From Nitrospirota bacterium (GTDB lineage Bacteria > Nitrospinota > Nitrospinia > Nitrospinales > VA-1): a stretch of 32,188 nt of DNA. Positions within the stretch are counted from its first letter, which is position 1, and each line of letters opens with the position of its first letter. Where the stretch lies: assembly GCA_003246675.1 (NCBI GenBank), contig QJZQ01000237.1, positions 1 to 32,188 of the forward strand, in the 5' to 3' direction. The notes below the pieces were generated by a model. It worked only from the letters and a program-made list of their open reading frames with translations, searched no databases and was not told the origin of the DNA. A program made the translations under genes and the position numbers. Below are positions 18,516 through 28,410 of the stretch, in pieces.

Positions 18516-20612
18516 ATGGAAAAAGTTGAGATAGAAATTGACGGGAAGACAATATCCATAGAATCGGGAACCCTGGCCAAGCAGGCCGGCGGTTCGGTAG
18601 TGGTGCGGCAGGGGGACACGATGGTCCTCGTGGCGGCGACCATGGCCAAGAAACCCAGGGAAGAGGTGGACTTCTTCCCGCTGACAGTTGACTACAGGGA
18701 AAAAACCTACGCTGCCGGGAAGATCCCCGGCAGTTTTTTCAGGCGTGAAGCGCGGCCGGGCGAACTCGAGACCCTGGTCTGCCGCCTGATCGACCGGCCC
18801 ATCCGGCCGCTGTTTCCCGATGGCTTCAGAAACGAGACGCAGGTCATCTGCCTCGTGGTATCCCACGACCAGGTGAACCCGGCTGATGTCGTCGCTATCA
18901 CAGGCGCATCGGCATCGCTCCTCGTTTCCGACATCCCGTTTCACAACCCCATCGCCGGAGCGCGCGTGGGCCGGGTGAATGGAGAATTCGTCTTCAACCC
19001 CACCTACGATGAATCGAAGGAGAGCGACCTGAACCTCGTGATGGCCGGCACCAAAGACGGCATCGTTATGGTCGAGGCGGGTGCGAAAGAGGTCAGCGAG
19101 GATGAAATGATGGACGCGCTCGCCTTCGGGCACGAGCGGATCAAGAAATTGATCGAGATTCAGGAAGAATTGCGCCGGCGGCTCGGCAAGGAAAAGGTTG
19201 CCTTGGCCGAAGCCAATGTCGACGAAGCTCTTGGCACGCGCGTGAAAGAACTGGTGGCCGCGAAGGTCGAAGCCGCCATGCAGATCGCCGGTAAGCAGGA
19301 ACGGTCCGATGAGATGCAGGCGATCAAGGAAACCCTCGCCCAGGAACTCAACTCCGAGGGCGACGATGGGGTCAAGAAGCAACTGGGAGAATTTCTCCAC
19401 GACATCGAGAAGGAAGCGGTTCGCCGGCTCATCCTGGAGAAGAAAACCCGCATCGACGGCCGCGGGCTCACCGACATCCGCCCCATCAGCATCCAGGTCG
19501 GCTACCTGGCGAGGAGCCACGGTTCCTCTGTTTTCACTCGTGGTGAAACGCAGGCGCTGGTGGCCGCTACTTTGGGCACGGGCATGGATGAGCAGCGGAT
19601 GGACAGCCTGGAGTTCAAGGGCTCGAAGTCGTTCATGCTGCATTACAACTTCCCGGCTTTTTGTACCGGCGAAGTCAAGTTTCTCGCCGGCCCCGGGCGG
19701 CGGGAAATCGGCCACGGCATGCTCGCCGAGCGGTCGCTTATTCCCGTTTTGCCGGAGAAGGAAAGCTTTCCTTACACCATTCGCCTGGTTTCCGAAATTC
19801 TTGAATCCAACGGGTCGTCCTCCATGGCCTCGGTGTGCGGCGGTTCGCTGGCACTGATGGATGCGGGCGTTCCGATCAAGGAGCCGGTGGCGGGCATCGC
19901 CATGGGGCTCATCAAGGAAGGCGATCAAATCGCCATCCTGTCCGACATCCTGGGCAGCGAGGACCACCTGGGCGATATGGACTTCAAGGTGGCCGGCACC
20001 CGTAACGGCATCACCGCGTTGCAGATGGACATCAAGATCGGCGGGCTGGACAAGGCGCTCATGGCCACCGCCCTCGGTCAGGCCCGCGAAGGGCGCCTGC
20101 ACATTCTTGGCGAGATGGCCAAGGTGCTGGAAGTGCCGCGTGAGACGATGTCCAAATACGCTCCGCGTATCGTCACCATCCGGATTCCCAAAGACAAGAT
20201 CCGCGACGTTATCGGACCGGGCGGCAAGGTCATTCGCGGAATCATCGAGAAGACCGGTGTCACCATCGATATCAACGATGACGGCATGGTGTCCATCGCC
20301 TCCACCGACGAGGCCGCGGCCAAAGCCGCGATCGATTACGTCCAGAGCCTGGTGCAGGAAGTCGAGATCGGCCGAATTTACCTTGGCACGGTTAAGAAGG
20401 TCGTCGATTTCGGCGCCTTCGTCGAAATTCTTCCCGGCACCGATGGCCTCGTGCACATCTCGCAGATCTGCGAGCGGCGTATCAAGAGTGTCAGCGATGA
20501 AATCCAGGAAGGCGACGAGATCAAAGTCAAGGTGATCGACGTTGATTCCCAGGGCAAAGTGAAGTTGAGCCGCAAAGAAGCCCTGCGCGAAGAGGCGACA
20601 GCTACGAAGTAA
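18516..20612 (+). CDS. pnp: Polyribonucleotide nucleotidyltransferase (PNPase)
   Basis: RREARPGELETLVCRLIDRPIRPLFP, KH domain IGPGGKVIRGIIEKTGVTIDI, C-terminal S1 domain. Confidence 0.97.
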   Translation: MEKVEIEIDGKTISIESGTLAKQAGGSVVVRQGDTMVLVAATMAKKPREEVDFFPLTVDYREKTYAAGKIPGSFFRREARPGELETLVCRLIDRPIRPLFPDGFRNETQVICLVVSHDQVNPADVVAITGASASLLVSDIPFHNPIAGARVGRVNGEFVFNPTYDESKESDLNLVMAGTKDGIVMVEAGAKEVSEDEMMDALAFGHERIKKLIEIQEELRRRLGKEKVALAEANVDEALGTRVKELVAAKVEAAMQIAGKQERSDEMQAIKETLAQELNSEGDDGVKKQLGEFLHDIEKEAVRRLILEKKTRIDGRGLTDIRPISIQVGYLARSHGSSVFTRGETQALVAATLGTGMDEQRMDSLEFKGSKSFMLHYNFPAFCTGEVKFLAGPGRREIGHGMLAERSLIPVLPEKESFPYTIRLVSEILESNGSSSMASVCGGSLALMDAGVPIKEPVAGIAMGLIKEGDQIAILSDILGSEDHLGDMDFKVAGTRNGITALQMDIKIGGLDKALMATALGQAREGRLHILGEMAKVLEVPRETMSKYAPRIVTIRIPKDKIRDVIGPGGKVIRGIIEKTGVTIDINDDGMVSIASTDEAAAKAAIDYVQSLVQEVEIGRIYLGTVKKVVDFGAFVEILPGTDGLVHISQICERRIKSVSDEIQEGDEIKVKVIDVDSQGKVKLSRKEALREEATATK

Positions 20613-20640
20613 CGTGCGGTTTTGAACCGTTTCACTGAAC

Positions 20641-20680
20641 AAAAAAGCCCGGCCGGGTTCTGTATCCCGGCCGGGCTTGT
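20641..20680. terminator. Bidirectional intrinsic terminator between convergent pnp and speA
   Basis: AAAAAAGCCCGGCCGGG-TTCTGTAT-CCCGGCCGGGCTTGTTTT; 13-bp stem (20645-20657/20666-20678). Confidence 0.88.
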
Positions 20681-20681
20681 T

Positions 20682-22610
20682 TTATTCTTGCCGTCTCAAC
20701 GTGTGATGGGGTTTGAGTAGGTAGGTGTAGCCGTTCAGCCCTTCCTTGTAAAAGGCCAGAAAGTCATCGGCCTCCCGCTGCGTGAGGTTGCCCTTTTCAA
20801 CCGCGCTGATCAGGAACCCGGCCACCCGGCCCGCGAGTTCATCCGCCCGGAACTGGACATAATCCAGCACATCCGTCACGTTCTCTCCCTCGATGATCTG
20901 CTCGTAATTCAGGCTGCCGTCTTCATTGAGGGAGACGTGGAAGGCGTTGGTATCTCCAAACAGGTTGTGCAGGTCTCCCAGGATTTCCTGATAAGCGCCG
21001 ACCAGGAAAATGCCAAGCTGATACACTTCTCCCGGTTCCAGCGCATGCACCCGAAGCGTTGTTTCTGTGCCGCGGTGGCTGCCGATGAAGGTATCGATGC
21101 GGCCATCGGAATCGCAGGTGAGGTCCTCCAGCGTCGCTTCCCGGGTGGGCTCTTCCTCCAGGCGCTGAATGGGGACCACGGGAAAGACCTGATCGATGGC
21201 CCAGGAGTCCGGCACCGACTGGAACACCGAAAAATTGCAAAAATATTTATCCGCCAGGGTTTTCCGGAGCGACTTGATCTCGTCGGGCATGAACTTGAGG
21301 CGCGACGAGAGTTTTTCGATCTTTCGGCAGATGCCCCAGAAAATGCGTTCGGCAAGAGCCCGGTCGGCCAGGGAGATCAGGCCCATCAGGAATTGGCTCT
21401 GCGATTGCTCCTTCAGGTGCACCGCGTCGTGCCACGATTCGGTCAGGTTCTTATTGGAAGTGGCCTGGAGGACGTCGTAGATTTCCCGCACCACTTCGGA
21501 CGCGTTTTCTTCGATGATGATCTGTTCGTTCCAAACGGGAAACGAGGTGACATCGAGGACGTTGACCACGAGGATCGAATGATAAGCCGTCATCGCGCGG
21601 CCGGATTCGGAGATGATGTTGGGGTGCGGCAGGTCTTCCGCTTCGCAGACCTCGAGCAGATGGTAGACCACGTCGTTGGCGTATTCCTGCACCGTGTAGT
21701 TGGTGCTGGAGTGGAACGTGGAACGGGTGCCATCGTAATCCACGCCCAGGCCGCCGCCGACGTCGATGTGCTGGATATTGCAACCCGCCCGCATCAGTTC
21801 GGCATAAAAACGGCCGACTTCCTTGAGGCTGTTCTTGATGCGGCGGATGTTGGTGATCTGGCTTCCCAGGTGGAAGTGGATCAGCTTGATGTTGTGGAGG
21901 ATGTTTTCCCTCTCGGCGATCTTCAGGGCCTCCACCAGTTCCATGGTGTTGAGCCCGAACTTGGAGTACTCGCCGCCGGAAGATGCCCAGCGGCCTGACC
22001 CGGCGCTGACCAGCTTGATGCGCAGGCCGATGTTGGGTTCCACGTCGAGTTCCCTGGCCACGCGGTTGATGAGGTCCAGCTCGTCGAGTTTTTCCACGAC
22101 GATGTAGACCTGCCGGCCGATCTTCTGCCCCAGCAGGGCGAGCCGGATGAAGGGTTCGTCCTTGTAGCCGTTGCAGATGAGCAGAGCGTTGGGGTTGTCC
22201 ATGATCGCCAGGATGGCGTGAAGCTCCGGCTTTGAGCCCGCTTCCAGCCCGATGTTGTAGGGGCGGCCGAATTTGACGATCTCCTCGACGACCTGGCGCT
22301 GCTGGTTGACCTTGATGGGGTACACACCGTGGTAGCTGCCGGTGTAGCCGTATTCCTTGATGGCCTTCTGGAACCCGCCGGCGAGGTTGGCGATGCTTGT
22401 TTTCAGGATGTCGGAAAAGCGGATCAGCGCGGGGAGCGAATAGCCTTTGGCCTGGATGTCGTTGACGAGATGCTTGAGATCAATTTGTTGTTTGCCGTTT
22501 TGCCGGGGTTTGACGACGATGTGCCCTGCGCTGTTGATGTCGAAATATCCGGAGCCCCACCCCTCGATATTGTAGAGGTCGCGGGATTCTTCGGTGGTCC
22601 ATTTTTTCAT
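20682..22610 (-). CDS. speA: Biosynthetic arginine decarboxylase
   Basis: YNIEGWGSGYFDINSAGHIVVKP; GVYPIKVNQQRQVVEEI; HIDVGGGLGVDYDGT. Confidence 0.95.
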   Translation of the reverse strand: MKKWTTEESRDLYNIEGWGSGYFDINSAGHIVVKPRQNGKQQIDLKHLVNDIQAKGYSLPALIRFSDILKTSIANLAGGFQKAIKEYGYTGSYHGVYPIKVNQQRQVVEEIVKFGRPYNIGLEAGSKPELHAILAIMDNPNALLICNGYKDEPFIRLALLGQKIGRQVYIVVEKLDELDLINRVARELDVEPNIGLRIKLVSAGSGRWASSGGEYSKFGLNTMELVEALKIAERENILHNIKLIHFHLGSQITNIRRIKNSLKEVGRFYAELMRAGCNIQHIDVGGGLGVDYDGTRSTFHSSTNYTVQEYANDVVYHLLEVCEAEDLPHPNIISESGRAMTAYHSILVVNVLDVTSFPVWNEQIIIEENASEVVREIYDVLQATSNKNLTESWHDAVHLKEQSQSQFLMGLISLADRALAERIFWGICRKIEKLSSRLKFMPDEIKSLRKTLADKYFCNFSVFQSVPDSWAIDQVFPVVPIQRLEEEPTREATLEDLTCDSDGRIDTFIGSHRGTETTLRVHALEPGEVYQLGIFLVGAYQEILGDLHNLFGDTNAFHVSLNEDGSLNYEQIIEGENVTDVLDYVQFRADELAGRVAGFLISAVEKGNLTQREADDFLAFYKEGLNGYTYLLKPHHTLRRQE

Positions 22611-22703
22611 TTACACGAACTCCACGGGTTCAGGTGAGGCGGGCCAGGGCGATGTCTGGAGGGGCCACATGGGCCGGCCAGGGGCTATCGGTGGCCTAAG
22701 GTT

Positions 22704-22726
22704 GAATGTTTAAAGTTATAACATTC
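22704..22726. repeat. Short inverted repeat, possible operator in the speA/lysA divergent region
   Basis: GAATGTT-N9-AACATTC. Confidence 0.4.
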
Positions 22727-22855
22727 GTCTCGAATTTCAAACAAAAATGTAGGCCTCCTAAAAGAATTCTAGGCGGCCGGAATTTATGCTATAAAATCCA
22801 GAACCCCGTGGCCCGGGCTGCGAGTGAAAACCTGTTTTCCAGATCAGGAGAGAGA

Positions 22856-24097
22856 ATGAAAATCGAACAAGTGGATGTGAAGGAGATTGCCCGCCGCTTC
22901 GGCACTCCGGTTTACGTATACAGCCTCGCGGCGCTTCGCCGCTCCATAGCGGAGATCAAACCTCTGGCGCCTGTTGTGCGTTACGCCATGAAGGCCTGTT
23001 CCAATGTCCGCGTGCTGAAGGAAATGCTTGCCCAGGGCGTGCTGATTGACGCGGTCAGTGTTTTCGAGGTCCAGCGGGCGCTGCGTGCGGGCTTTGCGCC
23101 GGAGGCCATCTGTTTTACCAGCGACGTGTTCTTTAATGCCGAGGATGTCGCCTTCTGCCTTGAAAATAAAATTTTCTGCAACCTCGGCACCCTCGGCATG
23201 GTCGAGGAATATGGCCGCGCGCTGGCGCGCACTCCCGGAGCCTCGCCGTGCATTTCCATTCGCATCAACCCGGGCGAGGGCCACGGTCATTCGAAAAAAA
23301 CCAATACCGGCGGCCCCTACAGCAAGCACGGCATCTGGTACCAGAACCTCGATGAAGTCAAGGCCATCGCCGAGAAATACGGTCTCACCATATCCGGCGT
23401 GCACATGCACATCGGCTCCGGCGGCGACATGGAGCACCTGAAGCGCATCACCGGCAAGCTGGTTGATTTTGCCAAACAGTTCGAGGATCTGAAGACCATC
23501 AATTTCGGCGGCGGCTTGCCCTACCAGTACGACCCGAGCAAGGCCGAGGAGGACATCTCCGGCTACCGTGCCATCCTGGAGGAGCGGGCGCAGCACCTCG
23601 AGCAGTATTTTGGCCGCAAAATCGTCTGCGAGATTGAACCGGGGCGGCGCTTCGTCGCCGGCTCGGGGTACCTCATCGGCGAGGTGCGCTCGCTCAACCA
23701 CACCTTCGACGAGGACGGCCGCCGCCTCGACTATGTGCTCGGCAACATAGGCTTTTGCCACTTGATACGCCCGATGGCTTATGGCTCCTACCACCCCATC
23801 TGGATCGTGGGCGATGACCTCGGCCCCGAGCAGGACATCATCGTCGCCGGGCCGGTCTGCGAATCCGGCGACGTGCTCACGCAAAAAGACGAGGAACCGG
23901 TGGCGAGAAGGTTGCCCAAACCGCAACCGGGCGACCTCATCGTGGTGGGCGGGGCGGGCGCTTATGGGTTCGCCATGTCCTCCAATTACAACAGCCAGCC
24001 GCTGATTCCCGAGGTGGTGGTCGAAGGCGAAACCCTCGTGCTCACCCGCCGCAGGCAGACCCTGGATGACATTTTGCGCGAGGAAAACGAGTCCTGA
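22856..24097 (+). CDS. lysA: Diaminopimelate decarboxylase, E. coli LysA-like
   Basis: VRYAMKACSNVRVLKEML, GHGHSKKTNTGGPYSKHGIWY, GVHMHIGSGGDMEHL; PLP fold type III. Confidence 0.85.
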   Translation: MKIEQVDVKEIARRFGTPVYVYSLAALRRSIAEIKPLAPVVRYAMKACSNVRVLKEMLAQGVLIDAVSVFEVQRALRAGFAPEAICFTSDVFFNAEDVAFCLENKIFCNLGTLGMVEEYGRALARTPGASPCISIRINPGEGHGHSKKTNTGGPYSKHGIWYQNLDEVKAIAEKYGLTISGVHMHIGSGGDMEHLKRITGKLVDFAKQFEDLKTINFGGGLPYQYDPSKAEEDISGYRAILEERAQHLEQYFGRKIVCEIEPGRRFVAGSGYLIGEVRSLNHTFDEDGRRLDYVLGNIGFCHLIRPMAYGSYHPIWIVGDDLGPEQDIIVAGPVCESGDVLTQKDEEPVARRLPKPQPGDLIVVGGAGAYGFAMSSNYNSQPLIPEVVVEGETLVLTRRRQTLDDILREENES

Positions 24098-24143
24098 GGG
24101 CAGCCTCTTCGCAGGCAGCGCCCGGCTCCTCCGGCGGCGGGTT

Positions 24144-26687
24144 TCAGATACCTTTCGTTTCAGGCCCGAGGGGTTTGAACACGACGATCAGCAGGGGCAG
24201 CAGAACAAGGTCGCCTAAAATGGCGAGGATCATCGCCGTGCCTGTCAGCAGGCCGAAGTAGATGGTGGGGATGAAGTTCGAAAGCACCAGAATGGAAAAG
24301 CCGACGGTGATGGTGATGGACGTGTAATACATCGCCCGCCCGATGGTGCCGTGGCAGTGCAGCACCGTTTCCCGGTAGTTCGAAATTTTGGGAAACTCCT
24401 CCTGAAAGCGGTGCACGTAGTGGATGGTGTCGTCCACCGCGATGCCGATGGTGATGGCGGCGATGGTGATGGTCATCATGTCCAGGGGGATGTCGAGCCA
24501 GCCCATGATTCCGAGCACGGACACGGCGGAGAAAATGTTAGGCAGCGTGGCCAGAAGCGCGATGCGGGCGTTGCGGAACAGAATCACGAACATGACAAAA
24601 ATCGCCGCCAGCACCATGCCGAGGGTGAGGATCTGCGAGCGGTACAGGCTGTGCAGCATGTTGTTGTAGAGCACCGCCATGCCGGTGAAATGAATGCGCT
24701 CCGGGGCCACCGCCATTTCGTCGATAAGGTAACGGTTGATCTTCTCGATCAGCTCGCCCCGGTTGAGGGTGGGTTCGGTTTCCTCGATGCGCAGGGTGAG
24801 GCGGATCTGGTTCGCGTCCTTCGATAAATAAGGGTCGAGAAAATTATTCCGAGCCTCCTCGGGCAGCAGCTTGCGGTAGATGGCGAGGTCGTAATCGTCG
24901 GGCACACGGCCTTCGTTGATCTGGCGTACCACCTTGAGGGTGGTGGCGATGGAGAGCACTTTGCCGATTTGCGGCATGGCTTCCAGATGGTCGTGTATTT
25001 TTTCCACCCAGAGCAGCTTGTCCGGGTGGAACCAGTAGTTTTCCTCCACGGGCTCTTTGGACGCGAAGGGGTCCTCTAAAGGGTCCTCCAGAGCCTTTTC
25101 TTCCTCCACTTCCTTGAGGTATTCGAAAAACGCCGGGTCGGCCTCTAAAACGAGGTCCAGAGGCGTTGTCCCGCCGAGCGATTTGTCGATGACACTCATG
25201 CCCTGGTAAATTTCCGTGCTTTCCTTGAAATAGTCGATGAAACGGTTGTCTACCCGGAGGAGGAATATGCCGAACACCGCAAACGCGGTGAAAACGGTAA
25301 AACCGGTGATGATCTTGTTCTGGTGGCTCAGGGCAAAAGAGGCGATGGCCCGGGTGATGCGCCGCGTCACGTCGTGCGCGGTGACCGAGGCCCGGGGCCG
25401 CATCAGCCGGAGCAACGCCGGAAACAGGATGAAGGACAGGGCGAACGCGAGCGCGATGCCGAGCGTCATGATCCAGCCGAAATCGATGACGGGGCGGATG
25501 CCGCTGACCACCAGCGAGGTGAACGCGACGATGGTGGTGATGGAGGTGTAGAAACAGGGCTGGAACATGTGGCGTACGGTGTCCCCCACCAGGGCGGGCG
25601 CTTCGCGAGTGGGGTCCTCGGCATACAACTCGCCGTAGCGGACGATGAGGTGAACCGTCAGCGAGATGGTGATGATAATCAGCATCGAGATGAAATTGGA
25701 GGAGATGACCGTCGCCCGCCAGTCCAGCCAACCCAGGCAGCCGATGACCACCCACACCGCAATGCCGGTGGTGAGGAGCGGCAGCGCCACCCAGCGCGCA
25801 CCGTGGAAAAACAGCCACATCACCAGCACCATGAGGGCGAACACGGCGATGCCGAAGGTGGACAGATCGCTGCGGATGAAGTCGATCATGTCGGTGGCGA
25901 TCATGGGCACGCCACCGAGGAAGATGTCCGCCCGGTCGCGGTATTTTTCGATGATGGCGCGCACTGCGTCCACCTCCCGCTCCTGGGTCGCGAGGACTTC
26001 GGCCAAGTACTGCTTGAACGCGAAAGAAACTTCCGCCAGTTCCTTTTCCTCTGCGGCGGAGAGGTTCTCGCTGCGCCGTTTGTCCCGCAGGTCGTTGCGC
26101 CGCTCCAGCAGCGAATAATATTTTTCGTCGCGCTTGTACAGGGCGAGCAGGGCGGTGGTTTTGCCGTTTGGGCTTGCGAGCAGCTTGCGGTAAATCGGGC
26201 TTTCGGTGAATTCCCGGATCGCCAGGCCCAGGTCCAGGCCGGGGGTTTCCAGGGTGCGGTTGTTGTCGCCGAGATCCGAGAGCTTGATGCGCGGGCTGTT
26301 GAACAACGGCACGTCGAGAATGCTGACCACGGACTTGACGCGTTCCAGCCGGGACAGTTCTTCCTTCAGGCCCTTCAGCCCCTCGATGGAGCGGGGAGAA
26401 AGCAGGCCGTCGAACGGCGTGTAGGTGATGATGAGGAAATCCTCGGTGCCGTACTGTTTGTTGATCTTGCGGTTGTAGGCGAGGTCTTCGTCGTTTTCCA
26501 GGACGAGCGAATCGGCCGAGGCATCGAGCTTGAAATCGGGCACCTTAAACCCCAGGCCCACGGAGATGAGGACGATTGCGGCGATCCAGGCTTTGGGGTG
26601 GCGGAAGATCAGCCGGTCGTAAATCCTGAAGAATCGGGAAGCCAGCGGCATGGCGGGCGGGGGAGGGTTAGAGGTTTCGGGATTCAC
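24144..26687 (-). CDS. RND/MMPL superfamily exporter, 847 aa, GTG start
   Basis: Two repeats of a large periplasmic loop followed by multi-TM blocks; ITIGIAVDDTIHYVHRFQEEF motif. Confidence 0.88.
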   Translation of the reverse strand: MNPETSNPPPPAMPLASRFFRIYDRLIFRHPKAWIAAIVLISVGLGFKVPDFKLDASADSLVLENDEDLAYNRKINKQYGTEDFLIITYTPFDGLLSPRSIEGLKGLKEELSRLERVKSVVSILDVPLFNSPRIKLSDLGDNNRTLETPGLDLGLAIREFTESPIYRKLLASPNGKTTALLALYKRDEKYYSLLERRNDLRDKRRSENLSAAEEKELAEVSFAFKQYLAEVLATQEREVDAVRAIIEKYRDRADIFLGGVPMIATDMIDFIRSDLSTFGIAVFALMVLVMWLFFHGARWVALPLLTTGIAVWVVIGCLGWLDWRATVISSNFISMLIIITISLTVHLIVRYGELYAEDPTREAPALVGDTVRHMFQPCFYTSITTIVAFTSLVVSGIRPVIDFGWIMTLGIALAFALSFILFPALLRLMRPRASVTAHDVTRRITRAIASFALSHQNKIITGFTVFTAFAVFGIFLLRVDNRFIDYFKESTEIYQGMSVIDKSLGGTTPLDLVLEADPAFFEYLKEVEEEKALEDPLEDPFASKEPVEENYWFHPDKLLWVEKIHDHLEAMPQIGKVLSIATTLKVVRQINEGRVPDDYDLAIYRKLLPEEARNNFLDPYLSKDANQIRLTLRIEETEPTLNRGELIEKINRYLIDEMAVAPERIHFTGMAVLYNNMLHSLYRSQILTLGMVLAAIFVMFVILFRNARIALLATLPNIFSAVSVLGIMGWLDIPLDMMTITIAAITIGIAVDDTIHYVHRFQEEFPKISNYRETVLHCHGTIGRAMYYTSITITVGFSILVLSNFIPTIYFGLLTGTAMILAILGDLVLLPLLIVVFKPLGPETKGI

Positions 26688-26711
26688 CGTGCGGGAATTA
26701 TTCCCGTGGTG
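26685..26711 (-). promoter_or_regulatory. Intercistronic hairpin overlapping the start of the RND gene
   Basis: CACCG-TG-CGGGAA-TTA-TTCCCG-TGGTG imperfect inverted repeat covering the GTG start codon. Confidence 0.45.
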
Positions 26712-26713
26712 CT

Positions 26714-27019
26714 TCAGAACAGGGTGTCCACCTTGCCGGCCATTTGCACGTCGGCGAGGGTGACGCCGCTTGCGCTGTGGGTCCAGTAACGCACCGTGAT
26801 GCGTTTGTAGTGGATGAAAATGTCGGGATGATGGTTATTCTCCTCGGCCAGCTCGGCCACCCGGCGGACAAACTCGATTCCCTCCATGTATTTCGCCGCG
26901 TGCTTGACCCGCTCGATGTAGGAAATGCCCTTTTCGTTTTTACCGGTTTTCCATTCCGGTGCGCTGGCCGCCAGCTTTTCCGCCAGCTCCTGCTCGGTCA
27001 GGGATTTTTTTTCTACCAT
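26714..27019 (-). CDS. 4a-hydroxytetrahydrobiopterin dehydratase (PCD/PhhB-like)
   Basis: FVRRVAELAEENNHHPDIFIHYKRITVRYWTHSASGVTLAD. Confidence 0.92.
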   Translation of the reverse strand: MVEKKSLTEQELAEKLAASAPEWKTGKNEKGISYIERVKHAAKYMEGIEFVRRVAELAEENNHHPDIFIHYKRITVRYWTHSASGVTLADVQMAGKVDTLF

Positions 27020-27092
27020 CGATCCTTTCCTTCCTGTGCGGTCGTTGCGGGTGAATCACGGCCCCTCATTATACCCGGAAAAATTCTCCGCG

Positions 27093-27359
27093 TCAGGGGG
27101 TGTCTTCCATCAGTTTGTCGAGGTTCTTGCGCAGGGTGATTTCGTGCACCTTGTAGATAAAGCGATCCTCGCCGTTGATTCTCAGCACCGGGATTTTTTC
27201 TTTATAGGTGGCGAAGAGCTGCGCGTCGGTTTCGATATCCGTGGTGCTCAGGCGCACGCCGGGGTAATCCGGCAAAACTTTATCCAGGGTGGCCTTGGCG
27301 ATATCGCACAGCGAACAATCGTTCTTGGTGAGCAATTCGAGGGAGACGGCCGGGCGCAT
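27093..27359 (-). CDS. Glutaredoxin-like thiol protein (CSLC motif)
   Basis: LELLTKNDCSLCDIAKATLDKV... EKIPVLRINGEDRFIYK; thioredoxin-fold cis-Pro IPVL. Confidence 0.8.
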   Translation of the reverse strand: MRPAVSLELLTKNDCSLCDIAKATLDKVLPDYPGVRLSTTDIETDAQLFATYKEKIPVLRINGEDRFIYKVHEITLRKNLDKLMEDTP

Positions 27360-27375
27360 GGGGAGAGAACCGGGG

Positions 27376-28389
27376 TCACATGGAATGCGTCATGGTGGTC
27401 ACCTTGCCCCAGATGATGAGGCCGCCCATCAGCAGAAGGGTCAACGCCAGCACTGCCACCGCCACGGGGCGGTCGCGCCAGTGCCGCTTATCGCTGCGGT
27501 CGACGAAGGGGACGAGAACCAGACCCAGAACGAGGATGAGCGGAGCCACGATCAGCGAAGGCACCCACAGGTTTTCCAGGGCGTAGATCCAGACGAACTG
27601 CCACGGCGGTTTGGTGACTTCCAGCCCGTACACCGGCGGCTGGCCGAGCGGCGGCGCGATGAGCAGGGCGAGAAGGCAGATCAGCGTGACGACGCCGGCC
27701 CCGGCCTTCTGCAAATACATCAGATGATCGGTGAAGCGGATCGGCTTTTCGCCCGATGCACTTTGCGGCAGGGGCGATAACTTGTGGTGGCGGATGTAAA
27801 ACAGGTGCAGCCCGAGCACGGGCAAGGTGACAATGGGAAGCAGGGAAATATGCCACATGTAGACGCGGCTCATCATCGGCACGCCCTGGGCGAAGCGCTC
27901 GGTGAGGGGCAGCCCCAGGAGGCCCAGTTTTTCACCCACCCAGGTGAAATGCGCCAGCGCCTCGTAGGCTTCCTGGTCCCATTTGATGACGGTGCCGGTG
28001 AACAGAAAACCGATCATCAGGAGCAGCAGGGCAACGCCCACCAGCCAGTTGACCTCGCGCGGTTTTTTGTAGGACGCGGTCCAGAAGACGCGCACCATAT
28101 GCAGGAGCAGCGTCACCGTCAGCACCTCGGCGGCCCAGAAATGAACGCCGCGCAGGTACCATCCCAGAAACACCTGGTCGTTCAGGTAATGCAGGCTCTG
28201 GTTGGCGCGCTCCGGGTCGGGGATGAAGAACTGGGCGAGCAGCATGCCGGTGAGCACCAGCACGGTCAGCGAGGCGAGCGTCATGCCGCCGAGGGAATAG
28301 GGGACGGTGTTGGCGTGCCCGCCGATCTCGTAATCGAGCTCGCCGGTTCCCAGGCGCTCCTTCAGGATCTCTGAGAATTTACCCGCCAT
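27376..28389 (-). CDS. b6-type cytochrome b of a quinol-oxidising complex, fused N-terminal and C-terminal halves
   Basis: Heme ligands [15 protein letters not shown] (13 intervening residues) and [16 protein letters not shown] (14 intervening); C-terminal helices with PPWQ. Confidence 0.88.
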   Translation of the reverse strand: MAGKFSEILKERLGTGELDYEIGGHANTVPYSLGGMTLASLTVLVLTGMLLAQFFIPDPERANQSLHYLNDQVFLGWYLRGVHFWAAEVLTVTLLLHMVRVFWTASYKKPREVNWLVGVALLLLMIGFLFTGTVIKWDQEAYEALAHFTWVGEKLGLLGLPLTERFAQGVPMMSRVYMWHISLLPIVTLPVLGLHLFYIRHHKLSPLPQSASGEKPIRFTDHLMYLQKAGAGVVTLICLLALLIAPPLGQPPVYGLEVTKPPWQFVWIYALENLWVPSLIVAPLILVLGLVLVPFVDRSDKRHWRDRPVAVAVLALTLLLMGGLIIWGKVTTMTHSM

Positions 28390-28410
28390 GGCATCTCCCT
28401 TTCTGGAGAA

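Noticed and set aside
18429-20642. 737-aa minus-strand ORF opposite pnp
   Set aside because: Mirror of the PNPase reading frame; no recognisable domain and typical antisense composition.
25323-26789. 488-aa plus-strand ORF opposite the RND exporter
   Set aside because: His/Asp/Gly/Arg-rich antisense composition; RND protein on the minus strand is convincing.
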